Shown here piece by piece: positions 1 to 9,319 of a stretch of 64,000 nucleotides of DNA. The position numbers and the translations under genes are program-made. The stretch comes from Massilia endophytica (GTDB lineage: Bacteria; Pseudomonadota; Gammaproteobacteria; Burkholderiales; Burkholderiaceae_D). The DNA lies in the NCBI RefSeq assembly GCF_021165955.1, contig NZ_CP088952.1, positions 2,790,001 through 2,854,000 on the forward strand, written 5' to 3'. Every line of letters starts with the position of its first letter. The first letter of the stretch is position 1. Below the pieces are notes generated by a model. It was not told where the DNA came from, ran no database searches, and saw only the letters and a program-made list of their open reading frames with translations.

Positions 1-862
1 GACGCCGGACAGCCCGCACGGCGCGCTGCAGGGCAAGCCCAAGTTCGTGAACGACGGCGCCATCACGCCGGACGGCTACGCGGTCAACACCATGGCGCCG
101 CCCTATCAGCCGAGCTATGTCCGCCCGGCGCCCGGCGGCGACCCGCGCTATGCCGATCCGGCCGATGCCTCCACGCTGCCGCCGCAATCCTACGACACCA
201 TCGGCGACCTGCTGTCGCGCAAGGGCGTGAGCTGGGCATGGTATGGCGGCGCATGGCAGGCCGCGCTGGACGACAAGGGCGCGGGCTCGAAGCCGAACTT
301 CCAATATCATCACCAGCCCTTCAACTACTTCAGCAATTACGCGCCGGGCACCGCGGCGCGCGCCGAGCACCTGCGCGACGGCGGCATGGGCGACAGCCCC
401 ATCTCGAACAAATTCCTGGCCGACGCAGTGGCAGGCAAGCTCCCCGCCGTAAGCTTCTACAAGCCGCAAGGGAACCTGAACCTGCACGCAGGCTACTCCG
501 ACATCGAATCGGGCGACCAGCACATCGTGAACGTGATCGAGCACCTGAAGCATTCGCCGCAATGGGCGAACATGGTGGTGGTGATCACCTTCGACGAGAA
601 CGGCGGCTGGTGGGACCATGTGGCGCCGCCCAAGGGCGACCGCTGGGGCCCGGGCAGCCGCGTTCCCGCCATCGTGGTGTCGCCCTTTGCGAAGAAAGGC
701 GCGGTGGACCACAGCTTCTACGACACCACCTCGATCCTGCGCTTCATCACGCGCCTGCACGGGCTGCCGCTGCTGGAAGGCCTGGCTGCGCGCAACAAGG
801 CCTTCGCGGAACACCATGCGCTGCCGCCGGGAGACCTGACGGGCGCCCTCGTTTTCCGTTGA
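1..862 (+). CDS. Phosphoesterase / acid phosphatase-like protein, 5'-truncated
   Basis: The reading frame is open from base 2 and enters the window already coding, so the N-terminus lies outside. The visible 287 residues resemble the C-terminal half of the phosphoesterase family (PF04185: acid phosphatase AcpA and phospholipase C). Supporting motifs are SFYKP, HAGYSDIESGDQHIVN, and the metal-site style ITFDENGGWWDHVAPP followed by GPGSRVPAIVVSP. These proteins hydrolyse phosphomonoesters or phospholipids and are usually exported, but any signal peptide would be outside the window. A hairpin terminator follows 36 bases after the stop. The exact substrate cannot be told from this fragment. Confidence 0.8.
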   Translation, partial: TPDSPHGALQGKPKFVNDGAITPDGYAVNTMAPPYQPSYVRPAPGGDPRYADPADASTLPPQSYDTIGDLLSRKGVSWAWYGGAWQAALDDKGAGSKPNFQYHHQPFNYFSNYAPGTAARAEHLRDGGMGDSPISNKFLADAVAGKLPAVSFYKPQGNLNLHAGYSDIESGDQHIVNVIEHLKHSPQWANMVVVITFDENGGWWDHVAPPKGDRWGPGSRVPAIVVSPFAKKGAVDHSFYDTTSILRFITRLHGLPLLEGLAARNKAFAEHHALPPGDLTGALVFR

Positions 863-897
863 CGGTTGTGTTACACTGCGCCCCGCTTTAGATATCG

Positions 898-928
898 AAG
901 CCCGACTGTTTCAGCCGGGCTTTTGTTT
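898..928 (+). terminator. Rho-independent terminator after the phosphoesterase gene
   Basis: The stem AAGCCCG (898-904) pairs with CGGGCTT (916-922). A small inner CTG/CAG pairing sits in the loop, and a T-rich tract TTTTGTTTT follows. It ends only 19 bases before the ATG of the next small gene, so that gene either needs a promoter inside this hairpin region or depends on read-through. Confidence 0.75.
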
Positions 929-946
929 TGTACGGCGCTTTGGACG

Positions 947-1171
947 ATGAGAGACAAAAAAGATCACGCGACATTCGACCTGCCCGGCTTCGGCCCCGCA
1001 GCGCCAATGGAACCGGAACCGAAGCGCCCTCCTCCGCCGCGCCAGCGCAGGCCTGCCATGAAGCAGGAGCAGCTGGAACTGCTGGAACCGACCGACACAA
1101 CCGGGCTGCCGCTGTGGCAGCGCGACGAGAATCTCGACCTGACAGGCCTGCCGATCTGGCGCCGCGACTGA
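947..1171 (+). CDS. Small 74-aa protein of unknown function with duplicated TGLPxWxRD motif
   Basis: I do not recognise this protein. The ATG at 947 was chosen because it follows GGACG and lies after the upstream terminator; the frame is open further upstream but would run through that hairpin. The product is hydrophilic: a basic/acidic start (MRDKKDHATFDLPGFGP), a proline-arginine-rich middle (residues about 26-40), then two near-identical motifs TGLPLWQRD and TGLPIWRRD, the second at the extreme C-terminus. There is no signal peptide or membrane segment. It lies 69 bases upstream of dbpA in the same direction. Codon use looks like its neighbours, which together with the internal repeat supports real coding. 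Confidence 0.55.
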   Translation: MRDKKDHATFDLPGFGPAAPMEPEPKRPPPPRQRRPAMKQEQLELLEPTDTTGLPLWQRDENLDLTGLPIWRRD

Positions 1172-1240
1172 GGCGGTGCAGCCGCGCCGCCGGGGGCGCG
1201 ACTTTGCTAGACTGTACCCACCCTCTTTCCTATCTTCGCC

Positions 1241-2647
<1,407 letters not shown>

Positions 2648-4249
2648 TCAGCGCACGGCCAGCGACACGCTGGCCGGGAACTGCGGCGCGCGGCGGTGCT
2701 GCGTGGCCTGTTCGTAGGCGTAAGCCATGCCGATCAGCGCCGCTTCGCTGAAGGCCGTGCCCACGAAGGACAGGCCCACCGGCAGCCCGTGCACATAGCC
2801 CGCAGGCACGGTGATGTGCGGATAACCCGCCACCGCGGCCGGGGACGAGAAACTGCCGCCGTAATGGTCGCCGTTGATGAAGTCCGTGAGCCATGCAGGG
2901 CCGCCCGTTGGCGCCACCAGCCCGTCCAGCCGCTGCTCCTTGAGAATCTGGTCGATGCCTTCGGCGCGCGAATAGCGCTGGTTGTTGGCCAATGCTTCCT
3001 GATACTCGCGGCTGTCCAGACCCGTCTTCGCCTCCGAACTCTCCAGGTGTTCCTGGCCGAAGTAGCGCAGTTCCGTGGAAGCGTTCTGGCGGTTGAAGGC
3101 GATGAGGTCCGCCATGTTGGCGATCTTCGCGTTCGGCGCGTACTGCTTCAGGTAGGCCTCCAGGTCGGTCTTGAATTCGTAGAGCAGCACCTGCAGTTCG
3201 CTGTCGTTGTACTTGTCCGTGTTGGGAACCTTCACGTCCACCAGCTCCGCACCCTGCGCCTTCAGTACTTCCAGCGACTTTTCGATGGCTTCGTCCAGGT
3301 CGTCGTTCGAGCCGAAGAAGTTGCGGGCCACGCCCAATCGTTTGCCCTTGAGCGCGCCCTTGTCCAGGGCCTTGGCGTAGTTCGTGTCCACCGTGCCTGC
3401 GGCGCGCGTGACGGCATCCTTCTCGTCCACGCCCACCATGGCGCTCAGCATCAGGGCGGCGTCGGAAACGCTGCGGGCCATGGGCCCGGCCGTGTCCTGC
3501 GAATGCGCGATGGGAATGATGCCGCTGCGGCTCACCAGGCCGATGGTGGGTTTGATGCCCACCAGGCCGCACACCGATGCGGGCGACACGATGGAGCCGT
3601 CCGTCTCCGTGCCCACGGCCAGCGTGGCCAGGCTGGCGGCGATGGCCGCGCCGGAACCGGAGCTGGAGCCGCTGCAGTTGCGGTCGAGGGCATAGGGATT
3701 GCGGGTCAGGCCGCCGCGCGCGCTCCAGCCGCTCACGGAATGCGTGGAGCGCATGTTCGCCCACTCGCTCAGATTGGTCTTGCCGATAATGACGGCGCCC
3801 GCCGCGCGCAGCTGCGCCACCACGTGGGCGTCGCGCTCGGCGCGCACACCCGCCAGCGCCAGCGAACCGGCGGTGGTGCTCATGCGGTCGCCGGTGGCGA
3901 TATTGTCTTTCAGGAGAACCGGTATCCCGTGCAGCGGGCCGCGCACCTTGCGCGCCATGCGCTCGCGGTCCATTTCACGGGCGATCTTCAGGGCCTCGGG
4001 ATTGATTTCAATGACTGAGTTGATGCGGGGGCCGGATTTGTCGATGCTCTTGATGCGGGCCAGGTACTGCGAGGTCAGCGAGTGGGAGGTGAGCTTGTTC
4101 GCCTCCATCCACTGCTGCTGCTCGGCCACGCCTGCGTCCAGAATGCCGCCCTGCCAGATCTTGGAGGGCGATGCGGCGGCCCTGGCGGGCGCCAGCGAGA
4201 CCGCGCCGCCGGCAGCGAGTCCCATTCGTACGAAATCCCTGCGATCCAT
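2648..4249 (-). CDS. Amidase (amidase-signature family), Tat-exported
   Basis: A 533-aa amidase-signature hydrolase. The ATG at 4249 was chosen because it yields a twin-arginine leader (MDRRDFVRMGLAAGGAVSL, then an Ala-rich cleavage region); the open frame upstream has no good start. The catalytic Ser-Ser-Lys arrangement is present: Lys in PVLLKDNIATGD and the Gly/Ser-rich stretch NCSGSSSGSGAAIAASLA. The signature continues with TETDGSIVSPAS and GLVGIKPT. The family hydrolyses C-N amide bonds of varied substrates, so the physiological substrate is open; export suggests a periplasmic or envelope role. It stands alone and converges on dbpA with directly abutting stop codons (TGATCA). Confidence 0.9.
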   Translation of the reverse strand: MDRRDFVRMGLAAGGAVSLAPARAAASPSKIWQGGILDAGVAEQQQWMEANKLTSHSLTSQYLARIKSIDKSGPRINSVIEINPEALKIAREMDRERMARKVRGPLHGIPVLLKDNIATGDRMSTTAGSLALAGVRAERDAHVVAQLRAAGAVIIGKTNLSEWANMRSTHSVSGWSARGGLTRNPYALDRNCSGSSSGSGAAIAASLATLAVGTETDGSIVSPASVCGLVGIKPTIGLVSRSGIIPIAHSQDTAGPMARSVSDAALMLSAMVGVDEKDAVTRAAGTVDTNYAKALDKGALKGKRLGVARNFFGSNDDLDEAIEKSLEVLKAQGAELVDVKVPNTDKYNDSELQVLLYEFKTDLEAYLKQYAPNAKIANMADLIAFNRQNASTELRYFGQEHLESSEAKTGLDSREYQEALANNQRYSRAEGIDQILKEQRLDGLVAPTGGPAWLTDFINGDHYGGSFSSPAAVAGYPHITVPAGYVHGLPVGLSFVGTAFSEAALIGMAYAYEQATQHRRAPQFPASVSLAVR

Positions 4250-4432
4250 GTGCAAACCCCGGCTTTGATATTGGAATTGGTGCCACAATGCAACATTGAG
4301 GATAGTTGCATAACTCAAAATGATCAATCAATTCATCGACTTCCGCTCACAAATTGCAGAAAAACGACAAATGTGTGCGCTAAATGGGGTAAAAGCAGGC
4401 TGTGACAGCCGTGTAACAAGGGGCTTTATTTC

Positions 4433-4461
4433 TTGACAGCATCATAGGGCGCGGCCACACT
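4433..4461 (+). promoter_or_regulatory. Candidate sigma-70 promoter for the DUF4214 gene
   Basis: A perfect -35 hexamer TTGACA (4433-4438) is followed after 17 bases by a poor -10 candidate, CACACT. The predicted start lies about 20 bases before the ATG at 4488. Only the -35 element is strong. The rest of 4250-4487, between the divergent amidase and DUF4214 genes, shows no other clear signal. Confidence 0.35.
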
Positions 4462-4487
4462 TATGGAATCGCCTCACAGACGCTGCC

Positions 4488-6308
4488 ATGAATTCCAATC
4501 GACTCACCCTTATCAAAGGGCAGGTGCTCGCCGCCGACACCACGCCTGCCATTTCCGGCAATGGCCAGCTGGTTGCCTTCACCACGTCCCAGTCCCTGCT
4601 CGCCAGCGACACGACGCCCGGCGACGACGACATCTACATCAAGAACCTGCTCACCGGTACGCTGGAGCAGGTCACGCTGAATGCCGGTGTGGCGGTGGGC
4701 GGCACGAATTCCCGCCCCGAGTTATCCCTGGATGGCGGCTTCGTCGCCTTCGAGAACGTGCAGGTGGGCGGCCTGCGCACGGTGATGGTGCGCGACATGG
4801 CCGGCGGCGGGGTCACGGAGGCCTCCACCGACGCCAGCGGCGTCGCCGCCAATGCGGCAAGCCACAGCGCGTCGCTGTCGTCCAATGGGCAGTTCGTCGC
4901 CTTCCTCAGCGCGGCCGACAACCTGACGGCAGGCGATACCAACACCCTGGTGGATGGATACCTGAAGGATATCGGCACTGGCGCCATCATCAACGTTTCC
5001 ACGAAGGCGGACGGAACGCTGGCCAACCGGGCGACCAATGGCATCATGGTCTCGGGCGACGGCAACAGCGTTGTCTTCAGCTGCGGCGCGACCAATCTGG
5101 GCGCCGAGGAGCAGAGCGCGCTGGAGCGCATCTATATCAAGAAGGTGGCTAGCGGCGCACTGAGCCTGGTATCGGCAACGGCCCTCGGTGAAATGGCCAA
5201 TGCCATCAGCTACCATCCGGCCGTGTCGGAGAATGGACGCTATGTCGTCTTCACCAGCTCTGCGACCAACCTGAGCAGTGATGCCGTGGCAGGCGTGAGC
5301 AGCATCTATCGCAAGGATATGCAATCCGGGGCCATCATGCTCGTGTCGACCGACGCCCAGGGCGCGAGCGGCAGCGGCAATTCGGACAATGCCATGATCT
5401 CGGCGGACGGCCGCTACGTCATGTTCGAATCGACCTCCAACCTCACGCCCGGCGACGGCGACGGCAAGCTGGATGTCTTCATCAAGGACCTGGTCACCGG
5501 GGCCATCACGCGCATGTCCACCGGCAGTGCGGCGGGCACAAATATCGAATCGGGCAGTTTCGCGCGCAGCAGCCTGGACACCGTCTTCATCTCGAAGCTG
5601 GGCGCGGGCGCCACGGGCGTGGATGTGATCCATGGCGCCCTGGGCGCCGGCTTCAACAGCGTGGCCAACACGCTCTACACCGGCGACGCGGGCAAGAACA
5701 CCCTGGTGGGCGCGGCGGGCAACGACACCTTCAAGGGCAATGGCGGCAACGACCTGATCGACGGCGGCCCCGGCATGGACGAGGCCTACTACAGCGGCAA
5801 TCTGTCGAGCTATACCATCAAGAAGACTGCCGCTGGACTCGTCGTAACGGATGTGCGGGGCATCGACGGCATCGATACCCTGGGCAATGTGGAAACGCTG
5901 CGCTTCGCGGACCTGAATCTGTCCTTCGACACCAAGGGCATACCCGGCCAGGTCTACCGCCTCTACCAGGCCGCCTTCGACCGCGTGCCGGACCAGCCCG
6001 GCCTCGGCCACTGGATCGAGCTGATGCAGGAAGGCATGGAGTTGCGCGAGGTGGCGCGCCAGTTCTTCGGCTCCACGGAAGCGCAGGCCCGCTACGGCGT
6101 CAATCCGAGCAACGAGACGCTGGTGGAAGCCATGTATGCCAACGTGCTGCACCGCGCCCCGGAACCGGCGGGTTTCTCGCACTGGCTGGCGCGCCTCCAG
6201 GAAGGCCTGACGACGGCGGACATGCTCGTGAGCTTCAGCGAAAGCGCGGAAAACCAGGCGGCGCTGGTCGGTGTCATGCAGAACGGTTTCGCCTACACGC
6301 CCTTCTGA
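4488..6308 (+). CDS. Beta-propeller (PD40-like) / RTX / DUF4214 protein, probable type I secretion substrate
   Basis: A 606-aa protein with no N-terminal signal peptide. Residues about 10-350 hold roughly six degenerate TolB/PD40-like blades with recurring pieces such as SGNGQLVAFTT, SSNGQFVAFLS, SENGRYVVFTS and SADGRYVMFES, each followed by IYIKNLLTG or IYRKDMQSG. Residues about 400-430 carry RTX-type glycine/aspartate nonapeptides (NTLVGAAGNDTFKGNGGNDL). The C-terminal about 120 residues contain two DUF4214-type units (LYQAAFDRVPDQPGLGHWIE and YANVLHRAPEPAGFSHWLAR). RTX repeats and the missing leader point to type I secretion, but no transporter genes are nearby. A terminator follows 16 bases downstream. 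Confidence 0.8.
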   Translation: MNSNRLTLIKGQVLAADTTPAISGNGQLVAFTTSQSLLASDTTPGDDDIYIKNLLTGTLEQVTLNAGVAVGGTNSRPELSLDGGFVAFENVQVGGLRTVMVRDMAGGGVTEASTDASGVAANAASHSASLSSNGQFVAFLSAADNLTAGDTNTLVDGYLKDIGTGAIINVSTKADGTLANRATNGIMVSGDGNSVVFSCGATNLGAEEQSALERIYIKKVASGALSLVSATALGEMANAISYHPAVSENGRYVVFTSSATNLSSDAVAGVSSIYRKDMQSGAIMLVSTDAQGASGSGNSDNAMISADGRYVMFESTSNLTPGDGDGKLDVFIKDLVTGAITRMSTGSAAGTNIESGSFARSSLDTVFISKLGAGATGVDVIHGALGAGFNSVANTLYTGDAGKNTLVGAAGNDTFKGNGGNDLIDGGPGMDEAYYSGNLSSYTIKKTAAGLVVTDVRGIDGIDTLGNVETLRFADLNLSFDTKGIPGQVYRLYQAAFDRVPDQPGLGHWIELMQEGMELREVARQFFGSTEAQARYGVNPSNETLVEAMYANVLHRAPEPAGFSHWLARLQEGLTTADMLVSFSESAENQAALVGVMQNGFAYTPF

Positions 6309-6324
6309 TTCCTGGCGCAGGGAC

Positions 6325-6354
6325 AAAAAAAACGCTGCCGAGGCAGCGTTTTTT
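6325..6354. terminator. Bidirectional terminator between the DUF4214 gene and efp
   Basis: The nine-base stem AACGCTGCC / GGCAGCGTT (6331-6350) is flanked by an A-tract on the left and a T-tract on the right. It can therefore end transcription of both convergent genes. Confidence 0.9.
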
Positions 6355-6371
6355 CATGGCAGGCGCAAAAC

Positions 6372-6947
6372 TTAGTTGCGCACCACTTTCTTGTACTCGT
6401 TGGTACGGGTGTCGATCTCGATCACGTCGTCCTGGTTCACGAACAGCGGCACCTGGATGGTGAACTGCTTCGATTCGATGGCGTTTTCCAGCTTGGCTTC
6501 TTTCAGCACGTTGCCGGAGGTGTTGCCCTTCACTGCAGGCTCGGTGTAGATCACCTGGCGAGCGATGGTGATCGGCAGTTCCACGGAGATGGCTTTGCCG
6601 TCGTAGAACACGGCTTCGCATTCCATACCGTCTTTCAGGTAGTTGATGGCTTCGCCCATGTTTTCTTCTTCGATTTCGTACTGGTTGTACTCTTCGTCCA
6701 TGAACACGTACAGCGGGTCCGCGAAGTAGGAGTAGGTCACCGGCTTCTTGTCGAGCACAACGACGTCGAACTTGTCGTCGCCGCGGAACACGTTCTCCAG
6801 CGGAGCGTTCGTCAGAAGATTCTTCATCTTCCACTTGTAGGTGAAGCCCGTGCGGCTAGAACCATTGACGTCGGAACGCAGCACGATGAAAGGCTTGGCA
6901 TCGACCATGATGATATTGCCAACACGAATTTCTTTTGCGGGTTTCAT
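6372..6947 (-). CDS. efp: Elongation factor P
   Basis: A 191-aa translation factor that relieves ribosome stalling at polyproline stretches. It begins MKPAKEIRVGN and has the expected three OB-like domains, ending in IEIDTRTNEYKKVV. The residue at the tip of the domain I loop is arginine (NGSSRTGF, Arg32), the position that EarP modifies with rhamnose, rather than the lysine used by EpmA-type systems. The neighbouring upstream gene on the same strand is earP, 65 bases away, which supports the modification route. The start at 6947 is fixed by homology with the conserved N-terminus. Confidence 0.97.
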   Translation of the reverse strand: MKPAKEIRVGNIIMVDAKPFIVLRSDVNGSSRTGFTYKWKMKNLLTNAPLENVFRGDDKFDVVVLDKKPVTYSYFADPLYVFMDEEYNQYEIEEENMGEAINYLKDGMECEAVFYDGKAISVELPITIARQVIYTEPAVKGNTSGNVLKEAKLENAIESKQFTIQVPLFVNQDDVIEIDTRTNEYKKVVRN

Positions 6948-7012
6948 AGAGAGTGTACGTATAAAAATGGGTTGCGGTAACCGCTCATCATAACATGTTC
7001 CCGGCGCCGCGA

Positions 7013-8155
7013 CTACCGATGTGAGCGCACGAAGGTGACCAAATTGGTGGCCAGATCCCCGATTTCCAACACCTTTTGCGCCCATTCCCCCGCTTTTTCC
7101 GCGATTGTTGGCGTTTCTGCTTGCAGGGCGGGCCACAACTTGTCCATCTCGCCAGCCTGGGCGCCGTTCCAGCACAGGGAAAAGTCCGCCAGGGCGTCCA
7201 GGCCCTGGGCGTAGCGCCCGAGGAAGGCGCGCAGCTTCTTGTGGTGCAGGTTCTCGTCCTGCGGATAGATGTGCCAGACGAAGGGCCGCAGCGCCCACTG
7301 GGCGCGCACGAAGGAGTCCTCGCCGCGCACGAAGTTCAGGTCGCAGGCCCAGAGCAGGCGGTCGTAATCGTCCTGCGGCAGGAAGGGCAGCACGTGCACA
7401 GTCAGCTTGCCTTGTGTCCGGGCGGCGCCCGCCTTCGCCTCTCCGCCCAGGAAGCGCTGGACGGCATCGGCCGCCACCCCTTCGGGCACCAGGCAGCAGA
7501 CCGGCTCGCTTCCCGCGGCCCAGGCCTCGAACAGCGGAGCGACGGGCGCGTGGGGATAGCAGAACAGGCTGATCTTGCGCGCTGCACAGTCGGCATCGCC
7601 CAGGCCCAGTTGGGCCAGGAAGCGGCGCTGCGCCGCCGGGTCGGACTGGAAGCGTTCACGCGCCTCCAGCAGGCCCGCTTCGCGCAGCAGGCCGCCCGTC
7701 TTCGGCGTGAAGCCGGGGAAGAAGAAGTATTTGGTGAGCGGCAGGCGCGGGTGCATGGAGGGCAGCGTATGGCAGCCCTCCACCCACTCCTCCGCCGTCA
7801 GGCCTTCGAGGTTCAGCCATACGGGACGCGGCGCGCGGCGCGCCATCGCTTCGACATAGCCCGGCGGCAGGTCGACGGCGAAGAACTCGATCGCCACATC
7901 GCCGGTCTCTTCGGGCGCGAACTCGCCTTCCATCGATGTCCAGTGGCGCACGGTGACCCCGCGCAGCTGCTGGAGCGGCGCCTGCACGTCCACCTCGGGG
8001 CAGATGCGGCGGAAACTGGAGAGGTCGTCGACCCAGAGCGTGACGGCGATGCCGTGCTCGGCCTGCAACTGGCGGGCCAGGCGCCAGCAGATGCCGATGT
8101 CGCCGAAGTTGTCGACGACACGGCAGAACAGGGTCAGCGTGGAAGGAAAGCTCAT
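7013..8155 (-). CDS. earP: EF-P arginine rhamnosyltransferase EarP
   Basis: A 380-aa GT-B fold glycosyltransferase that transfers rhamnose from dTDP-rhamnose to Arg32 of EF-P. Recognisable family pieces are the N-terminal LFCRVVDNFGDIGICWRLAR with the conserved Asp, the central FFFPGFTPKTGGLLRE, and the C-terminal nucleotide-sugar binding stretch FVRGEDSFVRAQWA. The ATG at 8155 was preferred over the longer open frame, which runs into tRNA-Glu. No strong Shine-Dalgarno sequence precedes it, and the terminator of tRNA-Glu ends only about nine bases upstream. The gene pairs with efp downstream. Confidence 0.95.
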   Translation of the reverse strand: MSFPSTLTLFCRVVDNFGDIGICWRLARQLQAEHGIAVTLWVDDLSSFRRICPEVDVQAPLQQLRGVTVRHWTSMEGEFAPEETGDVAIEFFAVDLPPGYVEAMARRAPRPVWLNLEGLTAEEWVEGCHTLPSMHPRLPLTKYFFFPGFTPKTGGLLREAGLLEARERFQSDPAAQRRFLAQLGLGDADCAARKISLFCYPHAPVAPLFEAWAAGSEPVCCLVPEGVAADAVQRFLGGEAKAGAARTQGKLTVHVLPFLPQDDYDRLLWACDLNFVRGEDSFVRAQWALRPFVWHIYPQDENLHHKKLRAFLGRYAQGLDALADFSLCWNGAQAGEMDKLWPALQAETPTIAEKAGEWAQKVLEIGDLATNLVTFVRSHR

Positions 8156-8163
8156 AAGCGCCC

Positions 8164-8191
8164 AAAACAAAAGAGCCGCACAAGGCGGCTC
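8164..8191 (-). terminator. Terminator of tRNA-Glu, immediately upstream of earP
   Basis: Read on the minus strand, GAGCCGC pairs with GCGGCTC (8173-8191) around a five-base loop and is followed by TTTTGTTTT. It lies between tRNA-Glu and earP. Confidence 0.75.
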
Positions 8192-8206
8192 GTCTGCAGA
8201 ATTCGG

Positions 8207-8282
8207 TGGCGTCCCCACGGGGATTCGAACCCCGGTACTCACCGTGAAAGGGTGATGTCCTAGGCCTCTAGACGATGGGGAC
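8207..8282 (-). tRNA. tRNA-Glu (UUC)
   Basis: A 76-base cloverleaf with GTCCCCA as the 5' acceptor strand, the T-loop GGTTCGAATCC, anticodon TTC in the loop CTTTCAC, and CCA encoded. It appears identical to the two copies at 13446 and 13646. It stands alone between the cytochrome oxidase operon and earP, on the same strand as both. Confidence 0.97.
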
Positions 8283-8301
8283 GTCGTAAAAGCGTGGCGA
8301 G

Positions 8302-8331
8302 ATTATAGCACGCGGCAATTTTAGGGCACAA
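8302..8331 (-). promoter_or_regulatory. Candidate promoter of tRNA-Glu
   Basis: On the minus strand a perfect -10 hexamer TATAAT (8302-8307) is preceded 18 bases upstream by TTGTGC (8326-8331). The predicted start is about 12 bases before the mature tRNA 5' end. Confidence 0.6.
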
Positions 8332-8340
8332 GGGCAAGAC

Positions 8341-8646
8341 TTAGCGGAAATAAAGGCTGCGCGTCAGGAAAACATAGTCCGACTCCGCCACCATCATGCC
8401 TGCCAGCACGAGCAGCGCGGCAGGCGGAATCACCACCAGGCAGATCAGCGCCAGGCGCTCCCAGCGCAGGTGCATGAAGACGGCGACGATGAGCCCGGCC
8501 TTCGCCATCATCAGGCTCAGGATGAGGGTCCAGCGCAAGTAGCTCTGCACGTGGAAGAAATCCACCAGATAGGACAAGGCGCTGAGCAGGAACAGCAGGC
8601 CCCATACCTTGAAATAGATGCCCAATCCACCGGCTGCATGGTCCAT
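8341..8646 (-). CDS. Cytochrome c oxidase subunit IV-like membrane protein
   Basis: A 101-aa protein with three hydrophobic segments (about 12-29, 38-60 and 66-86), including the small-subunit signature region LMMAKAGLIVAVFMHLRWE. This matches the bacterial subunit IV family (prokaryotic cytochrome C oxidase subunit IV, as in CoxD/CyoD/CtaF). It is the last gene of the oxidase operon, ten bases after the second subunit III gene. It should be an accessory, assembly-stabilising subunit in the inner membrane without redox centres. Confidence 0.85.
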   Translation of the reverse strand: MDHAAGGLGIYFKVWGLLFLLSALSYLVDFFHVQSYLRWTLILSLMMAKAGLIVAVFMHLRWERLALICLVVIPPAALLVLAGMMVAESDYVFLTRSLYFR

Positions 8647-8656
8647 ATGCCCTCCC

Positions 8657-9316
8657 CTACCACAGATAGAACAGCGCGAAGATGAAGACCCAGACCAGGT
8701 CCACGAAGTGCCAGTACAGGCCCGCGATCTCGACGATGGAATAGTCGCCCGCCTTCTCGTAGTAGCCTGAGAGCACGCGGCGCGCCACGATCAGCAGGTA
8801 GATCACGCCCGCCGACACGTGCAGGCCGTGGAAGCCCGTGATCATAAAGAAGCTGGCGCCGAACTGGGCCGCGCCCATGGGATTGCCCCAGGGCCGCACG
8901 CCCTCGGCAATGAGCTTGCTCCATTCGAAGGCCTGCATGCTCACGAAGATCGCTCCGCAGGCGGCCGTGGCGAACATGAGCTGGGCGCAGCGGCGCCGGT
9001 CGCGCCGGTAGCCGAAGTTGACGGCCATGGCCATGGTGCCGCTGCTGCTGATGAGCACGAAGGTCATGATGGCTATAAGGATGAGCGGCAGGTGCACGCC
9101 GCCCAGGGTCAGGGCGAACACTTCGCTGGGATTGGGCCAGCCCGTGGTGGTGGCGATGCGCACCGACATGTAGCCGGTGAGGAAGCTGCCGAAGATGAAG
9201 GTGTCGCTGAGCAGGAAGATCCACATCATGGCCTTGCCCCAGGGGACGCGGAAGACTTCGCGGTCCCCCGCCAGGTCATGCGCGGCGCCGCGCCACCCTT
9301 GATATCCGGTATCCAT
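8657..9316 (-). CDS. Cytochrome c oxidase subunit III
   Basis: A 219-aa heme-copper oxidase subunit III. It has the conserved start of the domain (WGKAMMWIFLLSDTFIFGSF), the GFHGLHVSAGVIYL motif and the terminal YWHFVDLVWVFIFALFYLW. Five membrane segments are evident. It carries no cofactor but should stabilise the catalytic core and proton uptake. It starts three bases after the stop of another subunit III-like gene, so the operon encodes two paralogous subunit III proteins. This one is closer to the canonical sequence. Confidence 0.92.
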   Translation of the reverse strand: MDTGYQGWRGAAHDLAGDREVFRVPWGKAMMWIFLLSDTFIFGSFLTGYMSVRIATTTGWPNPSEVFALTLGGVHLPLILIAIMTFVLISSSGTMAMAVNFGYRRDRRRCAQLMFATAACGAIFVSMQAFEWSKLIAEGVRPWGNPMGAAQFGASFFMITGFHGLHVSAGVIYLLIVARRVLSGYYEKAGDYSIVEIAGLYWHFVDLVWVFIFALFYLW

Positions 9317-9319
9317 GCT

